Of a stretch of 64,000 bases of DNA, positions 11,546-22,475 are shown in pieces; within the stretch, counting starts at the first letter, position 1, and the number at the start of each line of letters is the position of its first letter. This stretch comes from Sphaerulina vaccinii (taxonomy: Eukaryota > Ascomycota > Dothideomycetes > Mycosphaerellales > Mycosphaerellaceae). The notes under the pieces were generated by a model that was not told the DNA's origin, did not search any database, and saw only the letters and a program-made list of their open reading frames with translations. The position numbers were made by a program, and so were the translations under genes. The stretch lies in contig JAKUDP010000009.1 of the NCBI GenBank assembly GCA_022570795.1, positions 1,798,001 through 1,862,000 of the forward strand, in the 5' to 3' direction.

Positions 11546-12464
11546 GTTTCCCACTGTGCATGAACGCAAGGCTAGCAACAAAAGCACGAGGACAGTCTCA
11601 ACCAATCTCAAGATACTCGCAGGTAGAAAGAGAACGTAGAATTTGTCTGCACTCACCGGGTCTTGCTGGGAACTGCTTCTTAGATGAACGACCATAGCTC
11701 TACTGAGCGCTGTTCGATAGCAGCACCGTCCGTAGTGGTGTGCACAGATAGAGGCATTGTCCAGCACGCTGTCTCGAGCAATATCAGAATAGTCATGGCC
11801 ATCAAAGCGGTGCAAGTCGTAGAGCAATCCTGCGAGTAGCTGCAAGGCAGGAAAATAGCTGTGGCGTTTTGTTCTAAAACAAGGTCGATCTTGCATGGCT
11901 GCGCCCGATTGATGAGCGCGTCAAATCACGACGCGATCCTGCGAGGACATAGTCTAATAAGATCCAGCGCCCCATCGAGGAGCTAAAGAGAAGTGTTTCG
12001 ATGACATGGTCTTGTGTCCTGGTGTCGCGGGACGCCAGTCCTCGAGATGCGATTGATGATGTTGCAAAGGAGAGGACGAAAGAGAGTGAGGTGGTGCAAG
12101 ATCTCGATCTGGGCACTTACCGACTAGCCATCAGCTAGCGTGAAGTCTATTGCGGCCAATGAAAGCTGGACGAACATTTCGAGAGCCATATGAGGCCGAT
12201 ATGCACAACCTGATCAGCTATGCATCTTCAAGCTGCGAGATATCATATAAGAGCCTTCCGCGGTGCCACTGCTACTCGCCCGAACGCTAGCCGCATCGAA
12301 GACTCGCCATCATCTGGCCGCTATACTATGCAAATTATAGATCATTTCATATACCGGGAAGAGAAACTGGGGCAGAAACGACCAGAACAATCACAATTGC
12401 AATGTGATCGATGAAAGCCATCTTGATGCCGCTGTCATCGCTCAGAGACCTGCTTATCGCCACT
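11546..12464. other. Intergenic, promoter side of the mucin-like gene
   Basis: About 900 bp with no supportable gene. Short forward frames at 12220-12776 are either random or antisense to the NADAR gene. Confidence 0.5.
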
Positions 12465-13118
12465 TCACCTATTCTCCTTCCTCAATCTCTCTCTCGCCCG
12501 CTCAAGCGCTTTTCCCAGCTTATTCTGACCCCATTCATGCTCGTTTCCCTCAGCATCATCACTATTGAAGCCTACTCCCCAGAGACGATCATTCGGACTC
12601 GTCTCGACAAGCTGTCTCTCGCCAGTTCCCAGCAAGACCTGAAGCAGCTTTTCATTCTGCTTGAACTTCTGATAGCTGCCTTCCTCCACTACAGCATCAC
12701 AATTCTTGTCCCAGATATCCTGCTTGAAACCTTTCACTTCACGACCAAGCTGTTTAGCTTTGGCAGGCGTGTCTAAACCACATATCAACAACTCAGTATG
12801 CCTATTAGATGTATAGTGTGAGAATTTACCAGCTTTTGCGATCCTCTCAGCGACTTCTTCGTCACCCATCAGCAGAGCTTTATGGTACATCATGTATAGC
12901 TCGGCCGTGTGGAAGTCTTTGCCATCAGCCTTGAAAGGACTCGGATACCACTGTTGCAAGCAGCATTCTGGTTCTGGACGATCGTAGCCAAAGAAGAAGA
13001 CGTATTTATCTGTCACTTTAGGAGGTAGATCTTGAGCGTACTGGAACTCCTCGGGCAAGTCAGGTAGATCGTCGCCAATCCATCGTGGGCCTTTGCCATC
13101 GGTTTGCGTCCACGACAT
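12465..13118 (-). CDS. NADAR-domain protein (YbiA/DUF1768-like)
   Basis: Exons 13118-12830 and 12772-12465 (198 aa). The 57-nt intron is a multiple of three and has no stop, so an intronless reading would wrongly insert 19 residues. Removing it gives IAKA-D-TPAKAKQLGREVKGF, the expected NADAR continuation. Visible motifs are FFFGYDRPEPECCLQQWYPSPF (N-terminal glycine/aromatic pocket), the AELYMMYHKALL helix and the GREVKGF helix; LLGTGERQLVETSPNDRLWGVG carries the conserved E-x-S-P-x-D-x-x-W-G-x-G active-site stretch. NADAR proteins hydrolyse N-glycosidic bonds of ADP-ribosyl nucleobases or riboflavin-pathway intermediates. Which of these applies is unknown. Confidence 0.9.
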   Translation of the reverse strand: MSWTQTDGKGPRWIGDDLPDLPEEFQYAQDLPPKVTDKYVFFFGYDRPEPECCLQQWYPSPFKADGKDFHTAELYMMYHKALLMGDEEVAERIAKAGKFSHYTSNRHTELLICGLDTPAKAKQLGREVKGFKQDIWDKNCDAVVEEGSYQKFKQNEKLLQVLLGTGERQLVETSPNDRLWGVGFNSDDAEGNEHEWGQNKLGKALERARERLRKENR

Positions 13119-13512
13119 GCTGATGGAATTGCTAGTGATTGTTCCTGCACTCCAATCTTAGCGTGATTTGCAGATCTGCTATATTAGCAAATTTGATGCT
13201 GCGAAACAGGGTGTAGCAGGTGGTAGAGCGAAGGAAGAGTCTATAGCTGAGCTATTATACAGCTCTTCCAGCTCTTCTTTCTCCAAGAACAGAGCTACTA
13301 ACGCCATGCTTCCATCTTCAGCCATTGAGGAGTGAAGCTTCGGCCATCCGGAAGTAACTCCTCTCACTTTCTGCGCTACCTTTGAAAGCAGTAGCTGCCC
13401 ACGCGACCATTGTAACAGCATGCGACTCTTTCTGAGTGGGATATCGTAACGTCACCCCCCGTAACTCCAACGCCAACGCTCTGAAAACTTTTCATGTACC
13501 GCCCGGCTCACT
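13119..13512. other. Intergenic between two reverse-strand genes
   Basis: About 390 bp, no gene seen. It includes the NADAR promoter and the 3' flank of the histidine phosphatase gene. Confidence 0.5.
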
Positions 13513-16052
13513 TCAGTCGTGCTCAGTAACAGTCCACCGCCTCTTAGGCTCAGTCTTGCGGAAGACTTTGTCTTCTGACTGAGTACGCTGAAATTGTGGC
13601 CTACCCCATAATTTCTGCGACATGCCTCTCTGGAGCGACGTGGGAGCTTCCTTTGCTATAGGATGCAAATCAGTCGCTTCATCTCCAGCTTCGTTCGCGT
13701 TCTCATCCTTGGCCATATCGTCCAGGTTTTGCTCATCGCCGAGGACACTGTCCACGATCTTGCGCTCTTCCTTCCCGCCTGTCTCACTGGTCGTGGTGAT
13801 GGATGGCTGGGCTGCCGGACCATCAGAGGAACCCGGGCGAGAGTCTGGCGGAGAGTTGCTGAAATCAAGCAACATATCGCGGCCGGGACTGCTGCGACCA
13901 GACTTTTCGTTGAGTCTCGTGAACAGTGTATCCTTCTCTTCTTTCGACTTCTGTGCATTCAGCAAAGGTGTGCCACGACCCGAAGGCGGAGTCCACAGGC
14001 CGGTCGTGAGATTTGGGGGTTGCAGGGCCCATTTCCTTCTATCCTCCCTATCCGCGTCCGAGTAGCTCCTAAATACCTCGGGGGGAACGGGTCGTCTTAT
14101 CGAACCAAGAGCAGAGTTGCTGCTCGTTCGCACCGGGACAGTTGGATGGCCAGTTTGGTAGCCAATTGGAAAGCCTACTGGGTGGCCAGTTTGGTGGCCA
14201 TTTACGTAGCCCTTTGAGGGACCAACAGTTGAGAAGCCCTGTGGCACACGTGGCTCACCAAGATCCCAACTGGAGTCTATTCCAGAACCAGCTTCAGCAT
14301 GTGCTCCTGCACCAACTTGCTGGTACTTGGCAGTTGCCGCTGTCGCTGTCTTCAGATTGCCAGAGGCATTCTTGGCCGATAGCTTAGTCGGATCTGCACC
14401 AGGCCGTAGATGCTCCGATGAAGCCACTAGCTTCATCTCGTATATGTCGCTTAAGCCGATGTCGTAGGCACTGCGTCGTCGCTGCATTATGCCAGGAATT
14501 GGCGATGGCGAATTGTCGGGTGTAGCTGATTTGCCTGACTGCTGAGGAGCCACAGGCGGCGCATCGTCCTTGCGCACCGCCATCGTCAGACTTGCCATAC
14601 CGACATCTAGCAACACTGGCTGGCTTGTAAGCCCGCCAATCAATGCATTGCAGCCTGCACCATGGGTGACCATGATGACCACCAGATCTTCCTGCTCTTC
14701 ATCGTCGTAATGGTAGTAGTGCGGCCTGTCTGCCTGTTCCAGACTCAAGGAGTCCTCTCCTCGATCATTCGAATCGTGCTGACTGTACCACTCCATCATG
14801 TTGTTCAGACCTCGTCTAAATCGCTTGTGCATGGATGACCACTCTTCGCCAAACTCCCCTCCATCTCCCCAGTCTAGCGGCTGCCGGCTGCTGTCCCAGT
14901 GATAGTCAACGTTCACAGTTGCATTGCGCGCGTGCGAGACGTAACCCCGTGGGATGTGATCGATACTAGAAATCGCATATGACGGGATCGGAGGATGGTA
15001 CACAGAGTACTCTGGTTTCGGAATCGTGGACGTCAAAGGTTGCAGACCATGGCCATGGTGGTGTCGGAAGGGCGACTTTCGTCCTGAAGCATTGTGGCTG
15101 TGGTGAGAGTCGTTGCTGCCAACACTACTGACGCTGCCTGATCTCGATCTCGGTGCCGGTGCGTGCAGGGCGTCCCTAACGTGGGACCAATCGTCCAGAG
15201 AGCTGTCTCCACTGTGAGACTGCTTTGAGTTATTGCCAGTCCACAGGCTGTTGTTAGAGGACTTGTGCGACACGGAAGGCGTGAAAAGATCAACGGTCTC
15301 GTTCTGCATGAGCTCTGCCTTTGCACCAGCTACCATCAATGGACTGGGCGGAGGCGGCGTGATGTGGTCGAAGTACTGAGGATTCAGCCACTCTCCCAGG
15401 AAAGCATCCACGCGAATCTTTGCCTTGCGATACCGCTTGTGCTCACCCAGTGTGCGTCTAGCCAACTGGTGCGCCAAATCGTGCTTGGGCTCAGCAATGG
15501 GTCCCAGTCTTGGAGACGTCACTCCACTCAATGTTATAGCGTGGAGTCGGGGTGAGTGCAAGCCGGAGTGCATCTGCGCCGGACTGCGTGGCTTGTTGCC
15601 TTTTGTCTTGTCGCCTGGCGCCTCGAACTGTGCCATGCCAGCTGAGATGGCCACGCTCGTTTGCAGACATCGCAGAAACGGCGAGGTGTGAATCACAACC
15701 TTGTGTTTCTTCCGCCACCGTCGCGGTATCTGTCCACCGTTTGTGCCATTCTCGCCAGATCCTACCTGTGCGTTGTTGTACTCCTGCTCTCGTGCGTACA
15801 GTAAGCTGGCGATTCTTATCCCAAGTAATTTACAGTGGTTCCAGCCGCCATATGTGAGAGGAGGGTCGTAGGGTGCCGGAGTCGAAAGATGCCACTCTTG
15901 ATCTGCTGCGTCCAGGCGCATGCCATGTCTATAGAAATGTGTGTTAGTTAACACAGCATACCGGTCGCAGCCTAGCTGCTGCTCATGTTCCTGTTTCTTC
16001 CGTACCTCGCGATAATGAGCACCGCTGGCACCTGCGGATGGTTTTGCGCCAT
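13513..16052 (-). CDS. Histidine phosphatase superfamily protein (phosphoglycerate-mutase-like)
   Basis: Two exons, 16052-16006 and 15928-13513 (820 aa). The long open frame itself could start further upstream, but that reading gives random residues before the domain. The short first exon MAQNHPQVPAVLIIAR splices (GTACGG...CTATAG) directly into HGMR and restores the catalytic RHG (R16-H17-G18), which supports the model. LTYGGWNHCKLLG follows, then HTSPFLRCLQTS and the second catalytic His in THGAG (about residue 437). A roughly 130-residue linker rich in Ser/His splits the domain. The C-terminal half is disordered and includes a short GYxNGHQTGHPVG-type repeat. Branch-1 histidine phosphatases act on phospho-sugars, polyphosphates or phosphoproteins; substrate unknown. 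The long tail suggests regulation or scaffolding. Confidence 0.88.
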
Positions 16053-16558
16053 CGCAAGTATAATTCTTGCTCCTCCCGTGTGTCGTATGCCTCAGCAACC
16101 ACCTCACCTGTCGCAATGCTGCAGGTGAAGAAGGAAGTTGTGACTTCCAAGAAGTCCAAGGCGTCGATGACCGGACTGCGAGGGTTCTGGTGCCTCCACT
16201 TCGGCACCAAAGGCGGGATATGAAAGAAGCGGATGATCTTTCTGTTCAGGTCCGATGACTGAACAAAGCCGCAATGGTTCTGGCCAGCATTGAGGAAGGA
16301 GTGGAAGTCGTAGTGAATATGATGAGCACTTTTTCCACAAACTTCTGCTCTGCACGATCTGCCTGACAGTTCGGCGGTATCGTGGTGCCTCGTGCTCGAA
16401 CGATTTTACTCCGCGATCGTGCAAATGTGCCGTGCAGGGTCCTTGATTAAAAATGATGTAGTCGGCATTTCTATCATCCATCTTCAAATCACCGCTCGCC
16501 TGCACACACACTCTATCTCTCTCCTCTGGACGCTGCTGTACAGCTTGAAACGAAGACG
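16053..16558. promoter_or_regulatory. Divergent promoter region
   Basis: About 500 bp between the divergently transcribed histidine phosphatase (start 16052) and the small membrane protein (start 16559). No firm individual motif is claimed. The final 60 bp before 16559 are C/T-rich. Confidence 0.4.
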
Positions 16559-16927
16559 ATGCCATCGTTACCAGCATACACCATCTACGCCTTTGGGCTC
16601 ACCAGCTTCGTGGCTGGCCTGCAGACCCTGTTCACGCCTCACGCGTCTCTTGAGTCCTTCAGCCTACCGACCGCAGCGCTACCTGCTATGACTGGCAACG
16701 GTCTAGCAGCGACAGCGATGGGCATATACTATACTCTGGCAGCTGCGCAAGAGAACAAGATATTCTTCCTGCTGACCGTACCAATGCGGCTGCTTACAAC
16801 TATCATGTTTGCCAGATTTGCTGGACCGTGGAAGCTCGCGGCAGTATGGGAAGGAGGGGGTGCTCTGCTCACATTGCTGGCGATCGGGATAGAAAGGTAC
16901 TGGAAAGAAGAGAAGAGAAGAGTATAA
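16559..16927 (+). CDS. Small four-helix membrane protein, unknown function
   Basis: Single exon, 122 aa. Four hydrophobic segments are visible: about 5-24 (AYTIYAFGLTSFVAGL), 38-58, 66-85 (KIFFLLTVPMRLLTTIMFA) and 93-112 (AVWEGGGALLTLLAIGI). The C-terminus is charged (RYWKEEKRRV). The overall look is of small fungal DoxX/DUF4267-like integral membrane proteins; the resemblance is impressionistic and no function is assigned. The ATG follows a C/T-rich leader. Confidence 0.7.
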   Translation: MPSLPAYTIYAFGLTSFVAGLQTLFTPHASLESFSLPTAALPAMTGNGLAATAMGIYYTLAAAQENKIFFLLTVPMRLLTTIMFARFAGPWKLAAVWEGGGALLTLLAIGIERYWKEEKRRV

Positions 16928-18312
16928 GAGAAGGGGATATATTCAGGACGCCGATCGAACAGGCTCAAAGAAACTCATCATCGCTGCTATACGCAGTCGT
17001 GGCTCCCTCTCAGCTGCACAGTCGGCAGCGGTTGTGAGAGACCTCAGACTTGATGCCTGCCTCAAGATGCGACCCTCTCCGTCTCGGGCTGCTATCTTAT
17101 CACCAGCTCGAGCCTGCAACCAGTGGTGTGGTAGATGCAGTATGACGGAAAAGCCGGCTGTTATCACTTTCAACATTTCCGGAAGGAATCTGCGTATACG
17201 AGAATGAGACAGCCATGAAGTCGTGCGAGGTCTTGATCTCTTCCAGTAGTGAGCCCGAAATGGGCCTCGACGGTAAGCCTAACAAGTGCCAGCCCGCAAG
17301 CTGGTCCTCCAATGCCAGCTTTGCAGTGATCAAACACTGTCGTTTCGCGATGTTTGCTTGGAGGCCATCTCGAGATCTCGAGCCTCGATCGAGGTTCGTG
17401 AGAAGTATGCAGAGGTCCTGCCGAGGGCGCTTCAGCTCAGAAGCACCTAGGACTATGGGTATCTCGATCACGGAGTTCGTTTTGCAGTCTCAATACCGAG
17501 TATGCCGCATGGGTGATCATATGCCCACTCTGTGCACTACTTGTGCAATACACAGAGCCTCTCCGTGCCTCATGTATCCCTGACGATGCTGCCCTACTGC
17601 TTTTCGACATGGAATACTGCAATGCAAAGGATTGTGGCTGCCTTTGGCTACCTCCGAATATCGGCCATTGTGATGTGGTATGCAATAACTCAGCCAGCCA
17701 GAAGTAGAGGCCGTACATCCTCCCGCAGTCGCACTGCAGATGTACCGGACTCTATTACTCAGCTTATACATGCTGTATCCATGGTAGCAAGCTCGCACGC
17801 GACAGTTGTTTATAGATGGAGGTCGGCAACCGGGCCGGGTGTCTCGAGTTCGTCTTCTTGCTGAAAAGTTGTGGTCAGTCAATATTGCATTCAATGGCCA
17901 TCAGCCGGCCCTTCCCAGATCAGATTATCGACCGTGGAGAGTCTGGAGTAGAGACGCGTCGTGGAGATATATGGGCCTGCAGATGCCGTCGGCGCATGGC
18001 CTCGGAAGAATCCTTTTCGTGTTCTGGGTCCGAAAGTGTTGGTCGTTATTTGGGTGAGCCAGAAAATTTGACAAGGAATCCTTTCCATGTACTTGGCAGG
18101 CTAGCGCCGCGCTTGTCATTCTCACGCCCTGCGATGTACTGCTGCGGTGTGAGTCGGAGCGCCATGAACAGCTTTCGAGAGGGCTTCTTGTAGTTTTGAG
18201 AGAAGTAGGAGACGTACGCCCTTCAACATCCGTTTCATCTGACCTACGCGCCTTGTACGCCTTGTACACGATCCGCACTGGCTAGTCTGGGTTCAGTTGA
18301 GACGACGCCAAG
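16928..18312. other. Intergenic, upstream of the homeobox gene
   Basis: About 1.4 kb. Several frames of 60-125 codons occur on both strands, but none carries a domain, a good start context or matching splice sites. A long regulatory region or leader for the transcription-factor gene is the simplest reading. Confidence 0.45.
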
Positions 18313-21300
18313 ATGACGACCATTGCGGAAGAAGATGAAGCCCAGCAACTCGCGCCTGTTGACTTCCAGTCTTTACTTGCAGATGTGACCTTCGGGGATG
18401 CTCATCTCTCACAGACTCAGCATCAGCAGACTCAGTGCTCCTTGCATCCAGTCGAACAGTAAGGCTGTTCATTCGCGAGATCAGCGACACAACACTAACA
18501 TGACCTGGTAGCTGCCTCTGCCAGCCCTTCGCAGGCAACTGGACCGAGATCGAAGATCAAGAGACCGAAGAGTTGAATGCGCCACTTGCAGCAGCGTCTG
18601 GAGTCGTAGAGCCCGACTACTCGCAGTTCCAGAATTGGATTCCCAGATTCGTTTGGCCGGACAAGCCATGCGATTACTGCCGCTCGAAAAGATTGAACTG
18701 CTATGTTCAGAGAGGAGAACCACACTGCACACCCTGCTCTACCTTGTTCCGGGAATGCAGTCTGTCAAAGTCACAGACACTGGAGGCTACTAATTACGCG
18801 TACAAAGACCTCGGAAACTTCCTGGACACACTCCACGTGGTGCACGAGGACAACGCTCGAGAGTTTGGAACATTCACAGGCATTAAGCCATTGAGATCGA
18901 AAGACACTGTCGGGGCCAACTCGACCGCACCTGTGCGTGATGATGCTCCAGGCAGCACCAAGCGCAATGGTATCCGCTTCCCACGCAACGCCGTGAAGGT
19001 GCTACGAGACTGGCTCGACAGTCACGCAGACAATCCGTACCCGAGTGAGGAAGAGAAAGCAGAGCTTGAAATTCGGACGGAACTGAAGCCCAGTCAGATT
19101 GCCAATTGGCTAGCAAATGCTCGAAGGAGGCGTAAGGTGACTGAGAAATCCAAGCCGAAGCTGTGCATGTCTCCATCGCTCCGGCCGACTACTTCTGCAA
19201 TAGCTATCCCTGGAGCGGCCGATAAACCTTGGGATGAGCTGAATCCCTTCGAAAGATGGCAACATTCGCCACCTGAGAACGAACCGGCCGATCTTGAGAA
19301 CATCGTGAATGCCCTCGCAAGAAATGACCTTCCAGTCGAAGAGGCCTCCTCATCGCCGTCTACCTTATCTCGCTCGAAACGAAGAAAAGGCTCGAGCAAT
19401 GGCTCTGGCTGGACGAAGTCAAGGGCGCCCTCAACAACATCGCAAGAGACTGGTCAGACCTCTTCGCTGTCAGCATCGAGTGCTCGATACTCGAACGGAT
19501 CCTCGCACTCCACACACGGGTCATTTGGCTCCTTCAGCTCGAGTCTAGCTGGTAAGAAAGACCGGCGGCGACGCCGCAGACCTGCAATGCAAGCTTCAAG
19601 CCGAAAGACGACAGACGACAAGAAGAGGATCTTCCAATGCACATTCTGTACGGACACATTCAAGTCGAAATATGACTGGACGCGCCATGAAAAGTCGCTA
19701 CACCTTTCACTTGAGAAGTGGATTTGTGCCCCTCTTGGACCAGTGCTCACAGACATTGAGTCCGGCAACAAGAAGTGCGTCTATTGCGATCTACATAACC
19801 CTTCGAGCGATCACTTGGACTGTCATAACCATCGGCAATGCGAAGATAAGGGATTGGATGCTAGGACTTTCTACCGCAAAGATCACTTGAGGCAACATCT
19901 GCGCCTTATGCATGGCTGCGAGATGAGTCCAGCAATGGACAGCTGGAAGTCAATCGCTGCCAATATCAACAGTCGCTGTGGCTTCTGCGCACAGCGTTTC
20001 ACTATATGGCAGGAGCGTGTAGATCACTTGACTGCTCACTTCAAAGCAGGATCTCGGATGTCTGAGTGGAAAGGTTGCAGAGGGCTGGATCCAGCAGTGG
20101 CGGCTCAGGTCACCAACGCTATGCCGCCATACCTCATAGGCATCGAGTCTGTCAGCCCGAATCCCTTCTCTGCAACGAACCGTGCCACTTGGAGAGAGTT
20201 GCCAGGTAGTCGATCAGACGTTGATGATGGTCATGCTTGCAACAAGGCCCTGGGGATGTTGCAAGAAGACTCTGGCAGACATTCCGATATCATGGACGCA
20301 CACTGCGATGGCTACGGATCAACCAAGGCTACTTGCTGGGAGATTCTGACTGTCAGGCTCGGGAAGTACGCGAAGGAGCAGGCAGACAAAGGCGTGGTTA
20401 TGACAGACGAGATGCTCCAGCAACAAGCACGCCTGGTATTGTATGGCGAGGAGGACCAGAATGACACCTGGAATCAGACTGCAGCGGATAATCCGGAGTG
20501 GCTGGATCTGTTCAAAAAGGCGCACGGTGAGTTAAGATCTGCCCAGATGAAGTATATCGAACATTGAACTTTCTTTGCTGACTTTACCCAGGTCTGAACT
20601 TCATACCAAGCGATATTGGAGGTCAAGGCTCGCAAGTGCCTGAGGATCTGGTGAGTGACGTTCTCAATTCAAGTACCATTGAGCGAGCATTCGCTAAATG
20701 GGAGAAGGAAACGTATGGCGATCTCGGCCTGCGCATACCGTTCGCAGTACAGTTGCAGGCCTACAATCAAGCCCAAACTGGTCAGCAGAAATTCGATGCG
20801 GCTAGCCGACCGGGTCCTTACCAGGCAGCTCTGCATCAATGGGAGGCCAACATGGTCCAAGTCTACACGGTACTTGCGAAGGAGGGCGTACTACGAAGTG
20901 GCGAAGTTGATTGCGGCCACGAGCAGTGCGCAAAGAACGTCCTTGATATAAGCTCGATCGACGAGAGCGAAGCACCTGGTCCTCAGACCAAGAGCTGGTG
21001 CACCAAAGACTTGTCAGCGGCCTTGCAAGAGCGTGTGGCGACAATACAGCAACAGCAAACCGACGAGGCAAGTCGCCGCCACAGCAATATCTCGCGTGGT
21101 CTGGGCAGCTTGTTCGCGTTAGATGCGCGAGAGACTGCACAAGCAGCGGCTTCGAGATTTGCTGCTTTGGAGAAGATGGCTTGTATGCACTCGCATGAGA
21201 GTTGCGATGCTCCTGGGGCTGGCGGAAAGGGCAACAGTTGCCATGGGAAGTACCCATGCCAGTCGTACTGTTGTGCCGAGCACGATGGTCTGGTTCCCGG

Positions 21301-22078
21301 CCGCGACAATGCCGTAAGTCCTGATACAGCACATACACTGGGTCTGGAGGCACTGTCCAGAAACGAATGCGGATCCAGGAATCAGTGCGAAACAGGCAGA
21401 TTCCAAGGTTTGGAAGCTCTCGACAGGTATGAGAAGAACAACATTCCTTGCGAGTGGCTAGCAAGCGATCTTGCGACGATGGCTGCCCGTGCCAGGAGCC
21501 ACGGACTGCAGACATTATCGGCACTGGAGGCTCGGGAGCCAGAAGAGTATCCACTGCCAGCGAAGAAGGGATATCTCAAGCGACACAAGTATGAATTGCC
21601 AAATGAGAAAGCGAACATGTTCGCCACGACCACTGGAGCCTGGCAAGATAGCGGTCTGATGCCTCAGATAGTAAATACCACGTTGCCCGACATCAGCGAG
21701 ACGACGACCAGCACAGGCGCAATGATGGAGTTCTTAGGGCCAGATGTGGGCGCCTCGCTGCCGTTCGCCAATGATATGTTGACGTCTCGAATACCACTAC
21801 CGAACCTGACACCGGACGAAGAGTTGGACTGGCAGAGGCTGAGCGGCGGGAACGATGGCGACATTACTCCAGAACAGCTTGATGAATTCATGAACGCCAC
21901 CACGTCTGGAGAGCATGATGGTGGGCTGGACGGCGGGGACATTGACATGTCGTGGCCCAATGCAGCCATTATGACAGAAGGAGCGCCCAAAGAACCGACT
22001 GCCTACCAAGACACGGTAATGGGAGATGTCAACTTCGACGAGATGATGTTCGACTTCGGTCCAGGAGATGAGATATAA
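18313..22078 (+). CDS. Homeobox (TALE/KN) plus C2H2 zinc-finger transcription factor
   Basis: Exons 18313-18458, 18512-20526 and 20592-22078 (1,215 aa). Both introns (53 and 65 nt) have GT/AG ends and preserve frame, joining what look like two separate ORFs. An N-terminal Cys cluster (CDYCRSKRLNCYVQ...CTPC) resembles a Zn-binding motif. A homeodomain of TALE/KN type lies at about residues 199-257, ending in the recognition helix with WLANARRRRK. A C2H2 finger (FQCTFCTDTFKSKYDWTRHEKSLH) lies at about 423-447, with further Cys/His pairs to about 590. The C-terminal third carries degenerate GLxALxRxE repeats and a final acidic segment that may activate transcription. Homeobox-C2H2 fusions are a known class of developmental regulators in filamentous fungi; the targets are unknown. 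Confidence 0.88.
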
Positions 22079-22475
22079 CTTGTGTATGGGAAAGAGTACA
22101 TGGAAAAGCGCTTGTAGCATTTACTGAGCGTTATGACAGAGCATAGACTTAGACATAATGAACACTTCAAGACTATGTCGCCTAGCGACTCCCTGTCCTC
22201 GACGCCACGGTCTGTGCGTTGGTTACACAGAGCTGAGGCAGTGCAAAGCTTGGCTCTTGACCACCTCGCGTTTCAGCAGCCACTGATCTGCTATTCGTTA
22301 ACAACCTCGACTTCACATCCAACCTCGAATTCCAGAAGAAGTGTACGAGGCTCTGACACCAGTCCAAGATACATACCAGATACTCAGATCCACTTCAAGC
22401 ACAGCTAGTCTGATTAGCTTGCCGAAAGCAGCACAAACGCCTCAGCAAATGGCTCGGGCCTGAGCAAACAGCAAG
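22079..22475. other. Intergenic, TF to nucleotidase
   Basis: About 400 bp, no gene seen. It holds the 3' flank of the transcription factor and the promoter of the metallophosphoesterase. Confidence 0.5.

Noticed and set aside
16928..18312. Several 90-125-codon ORFs on both strands
   Set aside because: They overlap one another, lack protein-like composition and have no recognisable start or splice context.
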